Shown: positions 1 through 7,165 of the stretch, in pieces
Layout of the letters: each line of letters begins with the position of its first letter
Position numbering within the stretch: the stretch's first letter is position 1
Origin: Candidatus Methanoperedentaceae archaeon
GTDB taxonomy: Archaea; Halobacteriota; Methanosarcinia; Methanosarcinales; Methanoperedenaceae
Assembly (NCBI GenBank): GCA_014859785.1
Contig: JACUTP010000008.1
Location: forward strand, 1-21,620
Reading direction: 5' to 3'
Length of the DNA stretch: 21,620 bases
The notes under the pieces: generated by a model
Told to the model about the DNA's origin: nothing
Seen by the model: only the letters and a program-made list of their open reading frames with translations
Databases searched by the model: none
Program-made: the position numbers and the translations under genes

Positions 1-117
1 GACCACCATGATAAGATATAAAAAATAAGATAAAGCTGAAAGTTTACGTCAGATGCGGATAGCTATCGGATCTAAAAATCCATCCAGACCTCATGAGTTC
101 AATCAAGTTAACAAACC

Positions 118-537
118 TCAACCCGAATTTGTCAGCATGTAAATGCTCATCATCGCAAAAACCACTCCTGCTGCAATTCTCAGGTTCATCGTTTCGTTCA
201 GCAGTATTACACCGAGCGCCACACCAACAACCACATTCAGGTTTACGATAGGTACTACTTTAGATATGGGTGCCTGCTGCAAGGCAAGGAAAAACAGTAT
301 TGTTGCAATTCCTGCGACAATACCCCCAAATAAACTGTATTTTATGTTTGCATAGTCAACAACAAGACCGTTTTTTGAAATAAAATATGCACCAAGTACC
401 AGTTGTGCCGTAAACTGCGCCGCAACGAAAAAAACAGATGATGCGACCGGGTTACTGTTCACAGAAGCAAGTTTAATGAAAAAATGCATTGTCCCGTAAA
501 GGAACACGCACGCAACAGCATATATTATCCAGTTCAT
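118..537 (-). CDS. EamA/DMT-family small membrane transporter (single domain)
   Basis: This is a 139-residue, very hydrophobic protein with about four to five predicted membrane helices. It starts with a short N-terminus directly entering a helix and ends just after the last helix. The pattern (VPIVNLNVVVGVALGVILLNE followed by a final helix) is typical of one EamA domain of the drug/metabolite transporter superfamily. Full-size EamA transporters have two such domains and about ten helices, so this is a half-size form expected to act as a dimer. The substrate cannot be told from sequence. The start at 537 is supported by a TATA-like box at 567-578 that would give a leader of about ten bases. 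It is divergent from the thioredoxin-fold pair. Confidence 0.8.
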   Translation of the reverse strand: MNWIIYAVACVFLYGTMHFFIKLASVNSNPVASSVFFVAAQFTAQLVLGAYFISKNGLVVDYANIKYSLFGGIVAGIATILFFLALQQAPISKVVPIVNLNVVVGVALGVILLNETMNLRIAAGVVFAMMSIYMLTNSG

Positions 538-566
538 TGTTTATCACGTTTAAGCATGCCAGTATG

Positions 567-578
567 GATAAATATTTC
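567..578 (-). promoter_or_regulatory. TATA-like box for the EamA gene
   Basis: On the minus strand this reads AAATATTTATCC. Its centre lies about 35 bases before the ATG at 537, which is the spacing expected for an archaeal promoter giving a short leader. It shares the 114-base spacer with the oppositely oriented box for the thioredoxin-fold genes. Confidence 0.4.
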
Positions 579-608
579 CTCGTTGTTTCTTGAAACTGCT
601 GCCATAAG

Positions 609-620
609 TTTATAGTAAAA
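609..620 (+). promoter_or_regulatory. TATA-like box for the thioredoxin-fold gene pair
   Basis: TTTATAGTAAAA lies about 40 bases before the ATG at 652. It would give a leader of roughly 14 bases. No Shine-Dalgarno site is visible before that ATG, in keeping with a near-leaderless transcript. Confidence 0.35.
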
Positions 621-651
621 CGTAAATAATCCTGAAACCAATATCAATACA

Positions 652-939
652 ATGAATCCTGTCCAGGTCAGGCTTGTAAAAGAAATGGGGTATGAGCGCA
701 TTGACTGCACGTGCGGTATGGCTGTACTGCCAAAAGACCCGACTCCTGAGCTTACAAACACGGTTAAAAAAACCGCAATGGAAGAAGGCGCCGGGTTTTC
801 GATAATCGACACATCCAGCGGTTCGCCTGTTCTTGACAAATATGATATACATGAAATTCCCTGTGTGATAATCGGGGAAAATATTTACCCGGTGGATACT
901 AATATTATCTGCTCTGCAATAAGGAAAGAGAAAGCATGA
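652..939 (+). CDS. small thioredoxin/glutaredoxin-fold protein with atypical CxC
   Basis: This 95-residue protein looks like a thioredoxin-like fold. A beta strand ends in C19-T-C21, a helix follows (about 32-46), then a strand, then KYDIHEIPCVIIGENIYPV, which matches the cis-proline region that packs beside the active site (P70). The classical CxxC is absent; C19 and C21 form a CxC, with extra cysteines at C71 and C87. Its stop overlaps the next start (ATGA at 936-939), so the two thioredoxin-fold genes are very likely co-translated. The fold assignment rests on pattern only. A redox or metal-binding role is inference. An antisense frame over the 5' part was considered and rejected. Confidence 0.65.
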   Translation: MNPVQVRLVKEMGYERIDCTCGMAVLPKDPTPELTNTVKKTAMEEGAGFSIIDTSSGSPVLDKYDIHEIPCVIIGENIYPVDTNIICSAIRKEKA

Positions 940-1286
940 CTGAAAACGATGAACTTGCACTTATACGTAAAAAGAAATTCGAAGAATTAATGAGAAAACA
1001 GCAGGAAGCTTCAACCCCAAAAAAGACTGCTGTTATTGAGGTATTCACATCCCCGACATGCCCGCACTGTCCGAGGGCGCTTGAGATGGCAGGAATGCTT
1101 GCAGCACAGGTGCCTGGTATACGGGTTGAAGAAGTCTCAACAGGAACACCACAGGGCATGGCAAAGGCGGCGCTGTATAACGTGCAGGCTGTCCCGATGG
1201 TGTTCGTAAACGGTAAGAAAGCATTTACAGGCGCTCCCCTGACATTGGGTGCATTGCATGAAGCTGTTAAGAAGATGACAGCTTAA
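936..1286 (+). CDS. thioredoxin-family protein with CPHC active site
   Basis: This 116-residue thioredoxin-fold protein carries the active site C42-P-H-C45 in VFTSPTCPHCPRA, and the cis-proline loop NVQAVPMVFVNG (P87). It resembles archaeal small thioredoxin/glutaredoxin-like reductases. An N-terminal segment of about 30 residues (ALIRKKKFEELMRKQQE) forms a highly charged amphipathic helix not part of the usual fold; it could be a partner-docking helix. It overlaps the upstream atypical thioredoxin-fold gene by four bases. It may act as a disulfide reductase, possibly with the upstream protein or with the cysteine desulfurase 100 bases downstream. That last link is inference from position. 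Confidence 0.85.
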   Translation: MTENDELALIRKKKFEELMRKQQEASTPKKTAVIEVFTSPTCPHCPRALEMAGMLAAQVPGIRVEEVSTGTPQGMAKAALYNVQAVPMVFVNGKKAFTGAPLTLGALHEAVKKMTA

Positions 1287-1351
1287 GTTTCATTAAAGAT
1301 GTTTTAGTAATTGTCGGAAGTTTTTCAGCTTATTTCAGAAAACAAACCAAA

Positions 1352-1359
1352 ATTTATAT
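1352..1359 (+). promoter_or_regulatory. TATA-like box for the cysteine desulfurase gene
   Basis: ATTTATAT centred about 31 bases before the ATG at 1387 would place the transcript start within about five bases of the start codon. This implies the desulfurase has its own near-leaderless promoter, separate from the thioredoxin pair. Confidence 0.45.
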
Positions 1360-1386
1360 CACAATCCAGCTATCTAAATTATCATC

Positions 1387-2616
1387 ATGAACATCCGGAA
1401 GCTCCGCTCAGACTTTCCTGCACTACAGAAAAAATGGAACGGCAAGTTTCCCATTTATTTCGACAATGCCTGCATGACACTGAAACCTGTCCAGGTGAGG
1501 GATGCAATGGATGAGTACTACAACGAGTATCCTGTATGCGGCGGGCGCTCAATCCACAAGATGGCAAAAAAGGTAGATGAGAAAGTGGGAGAGGCGCGGG
1601 AGAAGATGCAGGAATTCCTGGGCGCATCATCGTCCGATGAGGTTGTTTTTACACGTAACACAACCGAAGGACTGAACCTGGTGGCTAATTCACTTGGTTT
1701 CGATAAAGGCGATATTGTACTGACAACGGACAGGGAACACAACTCAAACCTTGTGCCGTGGCAGGTGCAGGCAAAAAGGCGCGGGATAAAACACGTTGTT
1801 GTCCACTCCAACCCGGATAATACATTCGACCTTGATAAGTTCGAGGAAACGCTTTGCAATAACAGGAACGTGCGGCTTGTGAGTATGGTTCACACGGCAA
1901 ACCTTGACGGGTACACCATACCTGCCCAGGAGATAATCAAGCTCTCGCACGAACACGGCGCGCTTGTGATGCTTGACGGCGCCCAGAGCGCACCGCATAA
2001 ACCCATCGATGTCAAAGCGCTTGATGTTGATTTCTTTGCCCTCTCTGTGCACAAGATGGTCGGACCGTCAGGCATGGGCGTACTGTACGGGAAGCAGGAA
2101 CTGCTTGTGGAGCTTGAGCCGTTTATCGTTGGCGGGGATACGGTTGAGGACTCAACCTATGAGGATGCCAAGTTCCTGCCTCCGCCAGAGAAGTTCGAGG
2201 CAGGATTGCAAAATTATGCGGGCATTATCGGTTCCGGAGCTGCCGTTGATTACCTTGCGGATGTGGGATTGCCGAATATCCGGGAGCATGAGGAAAAGCT
2301 CAACAGGATTATCACGGAGGGGATAAAAGATATGCCGGGGGTTAAGATTATCGGACCTGCTGACCCCGCACTTCGTGGAGGTATTGTTTCTTTTACTGTG
2401 GATATGCCTCACGGGGATGCGCATGATATTGCGCTTGTGCTTGATGAAACCGAGAACATAGAGGTGCGCTCCGGTGCGTTTTGTGTGCATTCCTGGTTTA
2501 ATTACCGCAAGTGTGATGCTGCTGTCCGGGCTTCGCTTTATCTTTATAATACGGAGGATGAGGCGCGTAAGTTTATTGATGTGATCGGGAAGACTATCGG
2601 TTTGTTTAATCCTTGA
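1387..2616 (+). CDS. sufS: class V aminotransferase, SufS/NifS-like cysteine desulfurase
   Basis: This 409-residue PLP enzyme has the usual length for group II (SufS-type) cysteine desulfurases. Visible residues are T92-T93-E94 for phosphate binding, H118 in REHNSN, D197-G-A-Q200 for the pyridine ring, the Schiff-base lysine K223 in SVHKM, and the sulfur-accepting cysteine C366 in RSGAFCVHSW. It would take sulfur from cysteine as a persulfide for Fe-S clusters or tRNA thiolation, in the cytoplasm. The segment around C366 differs from the common RxGHHCA, so a related class V enzyme such as a selenocysteine lyase-type or specialised desulfurase is possible. No SufB/C/D scaffold gene is in the window. 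The ATG at 1387 fits the TATA box and the family N-terminus (LRSDFP, FDNA). Confidence 0.85.
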   Translation: MNIRKLRSDFPALQKKWNGKFPIYFDNACMTLKPVQVRDAMDEYYNEYPVCGGRSIHKMAKKVDEKVGEAREKMQEFLGASSSDEVVFTRNTTEGLNLVANSLGFDKGDIVLTTDREHNSNLVPWQVQAKRRGIKHVVVHSNPDNTFDLDKFEETLCNNRNVRLVSMVHTANLDGYTIPAQEIIKLSHEHGALVMLDGAQSAPHKPIDVKALDVDFFALSVHKMVGPSGMGVLYGKQELLVELEPFIVGGDTVEDSTYEDAKFLPPPEKFEAGLQNYAGIIGSGAAVDYLADVGLPNIREHEEKLNRIITEGIKDMPGVKIIGPADPALRGGIVSFTVDMPHGDAHDIALVLDETENIEVRSGAFCVHSWFNYRKCDAAVRASLYLYNTEDEARKFIDVIGKTIGLFNP

Positions 2617-2690
2617 GGGGCTATTGACAAAAGTAACAATTCCAAAAAACCGACTAAAATTTGATTATTCCAAAAGCAAATAGAAGAAAG

Positions 2691-2737
2691 CATTAAAAAA
2701 GTAAATGAAGCCCTTAGCAAATTAAAGTAAAAATAAC
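2691..2737 (-). terminator. T-tract terminator region after porB
   Basis: On the minus strand, just past the porB stop, there are several oligo-T runs, including TATTTTTA (2727-2734 complement) and six consecutive T (complement of 2695-2700). Archaeal RNA polymerase terminates on such runs without a hairpin. The 125-base convergent spacer between the desulfurase and porB holds no credible gene. Confidence 0.4.
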
Positions 2738-2741
2738 GCGC

Positions 2742-3626
2742 TCACTCAAGCCCGAAATGCTTAGCGTTCCAGTCGGCAATCTCCTGTATTTTCTTAACTT
2801 CCTCTCTCGCCCCGTCTTTTGTAAACAGGTGCTTGAACCGCTTCTGTACCTTCAGGTACTCCTCAACCGGCTTCCTGTCCTTGATTCTCCTGACCTTTGT
2901 AACCTCGCCGTTTTCCATCTCGTACATAGGCCACATCGCAGTCTCCACAGCCAGTTTCCCGACCTCTATGGTTTTTGAACTGTCAAAACCCCAGCCTGTA
3001 CAGCACGGTGCGTGGATATGCACATACGTAGGTCCTTCAATCTCGGCTGCCCTCTTTATCTTCTTCATCAAATCAGGAGCATACGAAACAGAAGCAGTTG
3101 CAACATACGGCGAGCCGTGCGCTGCCATGATTGCAGGCATGTTCTTCTTATGCAGGGGGTTGCCGTGCGATTTTCTTCCTGACGGGCTTGTGGTAGTGCT
3201 GGCATAAAGCGGGGTCGCACCACTTCTCTGCACACCTGTATTCATATACGCCTCGTTATCCACGCACACGTATGTAAAATCATGCCCGCGCTCAAACGCA
3301 CCGGATATTGCCTGTAACCCGATATCAAGGGTTGCACCGTCCCCGCCGATTGATACTACCTTTGTATTATTCTTCCTGCCAAGAGCCTTAAGTGCTGCCT
3401 CAACACCAGAAGCCACAGCAGCTGCGTTCTCAAACAGGGAATGAATCCACGGGACACCCCATGCAGACTCAGGATACGGGGTTGTAAACACTTCAAGGCA
3501 TCCTGTCGGGCTGACAACGATACAATCCTTGCCAAGTGCATCAAGCAGGAACCTCCCTGCAAGAGCATCACAGCATCCGGCACATCCGCGGTGACCGGGT
3601 GCAAGCAAACTTATTCCTGCGCTCAT
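2742..3626 (-). CDS. porB: pyruvate:ferredoxin oxidoreductase, beta subunit
   Basis: This 294-residue protein is the TPP-binding subunit of the four-subunit archaeal POR, which interconverts pyruvate + CoA and acetyl-CoA + CO2 with ferredoxin. The N-terminal GHRGCAGC gives C15 and C18, with further conserved cysteines C43 (PTGCLEV) and C208/C209 (APCCTGWGF) expected to bind the proximal 4Fe-4S cluster. The TPP/Mg motif runs from G-D-G (95-97) to the asparagine-rich VDNEAYMNTGVQ (122-133). It is last in porG-porD-porA-porB; its ATG overlaps the porA stop by four bases. Length and motifs match the family. Methanogens use POR to make pyruvate from acetyl-CoA. Confidence 0.95.
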   Translation of the reverse strand: MSAGISLLAPGHRGCAGCCDALAGRFLLDALGKDCIVVSPTGCLEVFTTPYPESAWGVPWIHSLFENAAAVASGVEAALKALGRKNNTKVVSIGGDGATLDIGLQAISGAFERGHDFTYVCVDNEAYMNTGVQRSGATPLYASTTTSPSGRKSHGNPLHKKNMPAIMAAHGSPYVATASVSYAPDLMKKIKRAAEIEGPTYVHIHAPCCTGWGFDSSKTIEVGKLAVETAMWPMYEMENGEVTKVRRIKDRKPVEEYLKVQKRFKHLFTKDGAREEVKKIQEIADWNAKHFGLE

Positions 3627-4813
3627 TCCATGTCCTCCCGCAAATCAGCAAACTCGCTTTCAATGAAACTGTCGTTTCTCATGGCAGCCTTTGCCTTATC
3701 AACTATATTCACAATAGTACCAATAGGGATATCACGACCTCCGTGCCCGAGCATGAAACCGATAACAGGAACCCTTAGTTTCGTGTTATGCAGACACGCC
3801 TTTACTTCAGTACACAGGGCACCTTCGTTCTTGCCGATGGAAATATTCTTATCAAGTGTAACTACGAGCTTTGCGTTCTTAAGGGCGGCTTTTATGGCAT
3901 CCGCAGGGAACGGTCTGAACGACCTGACCTTGAGAAGACCGATTGATATATTTTCCTTCCTTAGCATATCTATGGTATCCTTGATTGTCCCGATAACAGA
4001 ACCCATAGCCATTATCACAATCTCGGCATCATCAAGCATGTAACCGTCAACCAGCCCGCCATAATACCTGCCGTATATATCATTAAACTCACTGGCAATT
4101 TCCTCTATCTTCTTTAATGCAACACCCATTGCCTCTTCCTGCCTGTACCTGAACTCTGTATATGTGGTCGGGTCGGCAAAAGCGCCGAATGACATCGGGT
4201 TCCCCGGGTCAAGTATGTACTCAGGCTCGAACCCTGGCAGGAATTCATCAGTCAAGTCCTGTTCAAGGAGAATAACGGGTTCGTACACATGGGATAAAAT
4301 GAAACCGTCCATGCATGACATTGCGGGCAGTAAGACATCCTTATCCTCGGCAAGCTTGAAAATCTGGGGTGTCATGTCAGCAGATTCCTGCACATCCTCG
4401 GCATAGAGCTGTATCCAGCCAGTATCCCTCTGGGATATGGAATCCTGCTGGTCGTTCCAGATATTAATGGGAGCGCTCAATGCCCTGTTTACAACTGTCA
4501 TGACAATAGGTAGCCTCATGCCTGAAGCATTGAACAATGCTTCGTGCATCAACGCAAGTCCCTGTGAGGTCGTGGATGAAAAAGTCCTTGCACCTGTCGC
4601 ACTGGCTCCTATTAATGCCGATATTGCCGAAAACTCGGATTCCACGTTCATGTACTCGCAATCAATTTCCCCGTCAGCCACGAACTGGGACAGGTCTTCC
4701 ACGATATGCGTCTGGGGTGTGATCGGATATGCAGAAATTACATTTGGCCTGCATACCTTGGCAGCATGCGCAACTGCATACGAGCCTTCCACGACAGTCA
4801 TCCTGTTCTTCAT
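3623..4813 (-). CDS. porA: pyruvate:ferredoxin oxidoreductase, alpha subunit
   Basis: The alpha subunit of POR, 396 residues from the chosen start, begins MKNRMTVVEGSYAVAHAAK and carries the conserved ISAYPITPQTHIVEDLSQF of the pyrimidine-binding domain of 2-oxoacid oxidoreductases. A longer frame opens at 4852, but the ATG at 4811-4813 is preceded by a strong GGAGG (complement of 4818-4822) six bases upstream, and its ATG overlaps the porD stop as ATGA. The C-terminal half shows the transketolase-like C-terminal domain (VVTLDKNISIGKNEGAL). It acts in the cytoplasm with PorB, PorD and PorG. The alternative keto-acid oxidoreductases (Vor, Kor, Ior) are less likely given the gene order and PorA-type N-terminus. 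Confidence 0.95.
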   Translation of the reverse strand: MKNRMTVVEGSYAVAHAAKVCRPNVISAYPITPQTHIVEDLSQFVADGEIDCEYMNVESEFSAISALIGASATGARTFSSTTSQGLALMHEALFNASGMRLPIVMTVVNRALSAPINIWNDQQDSISQRDTGWIQLYAEDVQESADMTPQIFKLAEDKDVLLPAMSCMDGFILSHVYEPVILLEQDLTDEFLPGFEPEYILDPGNPMSFGAFADPTTYTEFRYRQEEAMGVALKKIEEIASEFNDIYGRYYGGLVDGYMLDDAEIVIMAMGSVIGTIKDTIDMLRKENISIGLLKVRSFRPFPADAIKAALKNAKLVVTLDKNISIGKNEGALCTEVKACLHNTKLRVPVIGFMLGHGGRDIPIGTIVNIVDKAKAAMRNDSFIESEFADLREDME

Positions 4814-5070
4814 TTTTCCTCCAGTATCATTGTTATGGCTTTCCTGGGGCACTCATTCGCACAGATACCGCATCCTTTACAGAAATCATAATCAGGGTCG
4901 TAATACCCGCTTTCCAGTTTGTAAACAACCGCTTCAGGGCAGTACATTGCGCAGATACCGCATTTACTGCAAAGCTCCCTGTCAAAAATAGGTTTGAATG
5001 AGCGCCATGCCCCTGTCTTGTTGACAATGGTGCTCCCCGGTTTAACTACTGTTTTTATAACCAGCGGCAT
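4810..5070 (-). CDS. porD: pyruvate:ferredoxin oxidoreductase, delta (2x4Fe-4S) subunit
   Basis: This is an 86-residue ferredoxin-like subunit with two CxxCxxCxxxCP motifs: C34/C37/C40/C44 and C64/C67/C70/C74. They are expected to hold two 4Fe-4S clusters that pass electrons from the PorB cluster to external ferredoxin. The N-terminal 30 residues (KTGAWRSFKPIFD) match the leader segment typical of PorD subunits. Its start overlaps the porG stop by one base (TAATG), and its end contains the ribosome binding site for porA. Confidence 0.95.
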   Translation of the reverse strand: MPLVIKTVVKPGSTIVNKTGAWRSFKPIFDRELCSKCGICAMYCPEAVVYKLESGYYDPDYDFCKGCGICANECPRKAITMILEEK

Positions 5071-5612
5071 TATTTTCCCCCGATCAGGTCATAAGCTGCC
5101 TGTATGGCTTCAGCATTTTTTTCCCCGATTTTCCCGGGAAAACGTTCCATTACTGCTTTCTTGATTGATTCGGGTCTGATCTCTCCGGTGACTCCGGCAA
5201 AAGCCCCTATCAGTGTCGTGTTGACAATAGGCTTCCCGATAATGTCAATTGCAACTTTTGTTGCATCAAGGGTTCTTATGGCAGCTTCGGTTTTAATGTT
5301 AAATGATCCGGGATTCTTTTCCGTGTTAATAAGAATAATGCCTTCAGGTTTTGTACCGCTTGCAACATCCACAACATCGACAAGTGTTGCATCCTGGACA
5401 ATTACATAATCGGGCTCGTATATCTGGCTTCGAAGACGAACGGGTTTATCACTTAGACGCACAAAAGCTGTTACAGGTGCACCTCTTCTCTCAACACCAA
5501 AAGCAGGAAATGCCTGGCTGTATTTCCCGTCTTCAAAAGCAGCAACTGCCAACAGTTCGGCTGCGGTTACGGAACCCTGTCCGCCCCTGCCATGTATTCT
5601 AATTTCCTTCAT
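5070..5612 (-). CDS. porG: pyruvate:ferredoxin oxidoreductase, gamma subunit
   Basis: The gamma subunit of POR, 180 residues from the ATG at 5610-5612, begins MKEIRIHGRGGQGSVTAAEL, the glycine-rich start typical of this family. It continues with AFPAFGVERRGAPVTAFVR and ends in a short helix. The open frame extends to 5675, but the inner start is preceded by GGAG (complement of 5624-5627) eleven bases upstream and matches the family N-terminus. It is the first gene of porGDAB. PorG is the structural domain that completes the heterotetramer and helps form the CoA-binding side. Confidence 0.93.
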   Translation of the reverse strand: MKEIRIHGRGGQGSVTAAELLAVAAFEDGKYSQAFPAFGVERRGAPVTAFVRLSDKPVRLRSQIYEPDYVIVQDATLVDVVDVASGTKPEGIILINTEKNPGSFNIKTEAAIRTLDATKVAIDIIGKPIVNTTLIGAFAGVTGEIRPESIKKAVMERFPGKIGEKNAEAIQAAYDLIGGK

Positions 5613-5808
5613 ATCCTTTTTTTCTCCGGGAATAACAGATAATTTACTATCAATCGTGATGAATGCTTTCCACAATAGAATTAAGATTTATTTATTCTTT
5701 GCGCTGCTACGCAGGAATAATCCCACAAAACAGCAATTCAATCCAGTTGGCTGGATTAATGTGTTAGTAAACTATTTCACTTCTCAAAACATAATGATGG
5801 AGTCCATT
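5613..5808. promoter_or_regulatory. divergent control region between porG and the AAA+ gene
   Basis: This 196-base spacer holds an AT-rich block at 5684-5697 (ATTTATTTATTCTT) that could be a TATA box for either direction. If used rightward, it would give the AAA+ gene a leader of about 100 bases carrying two hairpins (5740-5757 and 5790-5811). Leftward it would give por a leader of about 50 bases or more. Confidence 0.35.
5740..5757 (+). repeat. perfect 7-bp inverted repeat with 4-base loop
   Basis: AATCCAG at 5740-5746 pairs perfectly with CTGGATT at 5751-5757 around a TTGG loop. It lies in the spacer upstream of the AAA+ gene and could be an RNA hairpin in the leader or a protein-binding dyad in DNA. 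Confidence 0.6.
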
Positions 5809-5811
5809 ATG
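5790..5811 (+). promoter_or_regulatory. hairpin over the ribosome site and start codon of the AAA+ gene
   Basis: CATAATG (5790-5796) is the exact reverse complement of CATTATG (5805-5811), with eight bases between. The Shine-Dalgarno GGAG (5799-5802) lies in the loop and the start codon ATG (5809-5811) is in the 3' stem. This could modulate translation initiation. The stem is short and AT-rich, so its strength is uncertain. Confidence 0.45.
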
Positions 5812-7080
5812 ACTGAAGATAAACTCCATATAACCGAACTTGTACTGACCGCACACCTGTATAACGAATCAGGTACACTTGATGTTGATGACCTGCCGCA
5901 AAAAATCCGGAAACATTACTGGGACGAGAAAGAAAACACGGTAAAACGCCCCATATATGTTACGGAAGGTGACATCAGGACAATCTACGGTCTTACGAAT
6001 GTAAAGGAAAATACGAAAAAACTGCCATTCCTTGAGTTTGATGATTTCGGCTCACAGGTCAGGCTGACAGCTTTTGACCTCGGGGAGAAATGGTTCGCAA
6101 AACAGGAGGAGGCTGTTGAAAAGATAAATTCAAATCCTGTCCTTGCATCCCATTTTGAAAACTATGATTCCCTGCCTGTGAGCTATGAAAAGGCAAAAGC
6201 CAGGAACATGCCAAAAGAAGGGGGGCATGAATGGATTAATTCGCTCATCAAAAGCATCGCGCAAGAAAAAGATGCAGATGAGATGCTAAAACTTGTCAAT
6301 ATAGTTTCACCTGAAGATATTAAGCAGGATTTACAGGATATTGTGCTTACACAGGAGCAGAAAAATGAGATACAAAAAATGGAAAAGGCAATCCAGTACA
6401 GGGATTACCTCAAGCGTATCGGTCTTCGTGAAATAGGCAAACTACTGTTCGTAGGTCCGCCCGGAACAGGGAAAACTTCAACGGCGCGCGCACTTTCAGG
6501 AAAACTTAAAATTCCTATAGTCGAGGTAAAACTCTCGCAGGTATCAGACCAGTACCTCGGTGAAACTGCAAAGAACATAGACCGTGTATTCGAACTTGCA
6601 AAACGTTTGAGCCCGTGCATACTTTTCATTGATGAGTTCGATTTCATAGCAAAAGCCCGCGCCACAGATGAACATGCAGCATTAAAAAGGGCTGTCAATA
6701 CACTGCTAAAAGCCATTGATGAGATAAGCCTTGTCGATGATGCCGTTCTTCTTATAGGCGCTACAAACCACCCGTCAATACTTGACCATGCCGCATGGAG
6801 AAGGTTTGATGAGATTGTGGATTTCGCCCTGCCTGATAAGGATATGAGGAAACAAATTCTTGATATCGTACTCAGGGATATTGAAGGAAGCTTTGATACC
6901 GAAGAAATCGCATATTCAACTGATAATTATTCGGGTTCTGACCTGCGGCTGATTGTCAGGGAAGCAGTTCTTAGCGGTCTTTTAACCGAGAGAACAGCCC
7001 TTACCCAGCAAGACCTCATCCGTGCGGTAAATGAGTTCAATAAAAGGATTCCGCTTCGGTCACTGGATGAAACCTTTTGA
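5809..7080 (+). CDS. AAA+ ATPase with uncharacterised N-terminal region
   Basis: This is a 423-residue protein from the ATG at 5809, which has GGAG six bases upstream; the frame is open back to 5656 but upstream ATGs lack a comparable site. Residues 1 to about 185 are not a domain I recognise; they are charged and mostly helical. The C-terminal AAA+ module has Walker A GPPGTGKT (216-223), Walker B CILFIDE (270-276), sensor-1 N in GATNHP (about 320), arginine finger in WRRFDE (331-332) and a YSGSDLRLIVREA lid helix. It resembles the FtsH/proteasome-activating class of AAA modules but has no protease domain, so it may be an unfoldase or remodeller. Substrate unknown. It stands alone between divergent por and downstream rio2. 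Confidence 0.85.
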   Translation: MTEDKLHITELVLTAHLYNESGTLDVDDLPQKIRKHYWDEKENTVKRPIYVTEGDIRTIYGLTNVKENTKKLPFLEFDDFGSQVRLTAFDLGEKWFAKQEEAVEKINSNPVLASHFENYDSLPVSYEKAKARNMPKEGGHEWINSLIKSIAQEKDADEMLKLVNIVSPEDIKQDLQDIVLTQEQKNEIQKMEKAIQYRDYLKRIGLREIGKLLFVGPPGTGKTSTARALSGKLKIPIVEVKLSQVSDQYLGETAKNIDRVFELAKRLSPCILFIDEFDFIAKARATDEHAALKRAVNTLLKAIDEISLVDDAVLLIGATNHPSILDHAAWRRFDEIVDFALPDKDMRKQILDIVLRDIEGSFDTEEIAYSTDNYSGSDLRLIVREAVLSGLLTERTALTQQDLIRAVNEFNKRIPLRSLDETF

Positions 7081-7100
7081 GGAAAACCATGTCCGCTACA

Positions 7101-7138
7101 GGGATGGATGTCATTTATCCCATCCCTGCCCATTTTTT
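7101..7138 (+). terminator. hairpin plus T-run after the AAA+ gene
   Basis: GGGATGG (7101-7107) pairs with CCATCCC (7120-7126), and a run of six T follows at 7133-7138. It lies 20 bases after the AAA+ stop. The T-run also forms part of the TATA-like box for rio2, so terminator and promoter overlap. Confidence 0.5.
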
Positions 7139-7142
7139 ATAG
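7133..7142 (+). promoter_or_regulatory. TATA-like box for rio2
   Basis: TTTTTTATAG lies 24-33 bases before the ATG at 7166, which would make the transcript essentially leaderless. No Shine-Dalgarno site is present, in agreement. Confidence 0.5.
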
Positions 7143-7165
7143 TTAGCAATATATTATAGGAACTA

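Noticed and set aside
534..839. Minus-strand frame of 101 codons ending in a four-base overlap with the EamA start and containing one hydrophobic helix
   Set aside because: Most of it is antisense to the thioredoxin-fold gene at 652-939, whose cis-proline pattern and ATGA coupling are convincing. The EamA gene also has its own TATA-like box inside this frame.
2620..2730. In-frame peptide-like tail, IEESIKKVNEALSKLK then stop, after the desulfurase
   Set aside because: Only about 22 codons follow the preceding stop, there is no start codon, and the A-rich composition makes lysine/glutamate-rich frames likely by chance. It could be a gene remnant but cannot be supported.
4814..4852. Longer porA start
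   Set aside because: The GGAGG site and the ATGA overlap with porD fit the inner ATG at 4813, which also matches the family N-terminus.
5656..5808. N-terminal extension of the AAA+ protein by 51 residues
   Set aside because: The ATG at 5809 has GGAG at good spacing; the upstream part is AT-rich, contains hairpins and the likely promoter, and does not look like protein.
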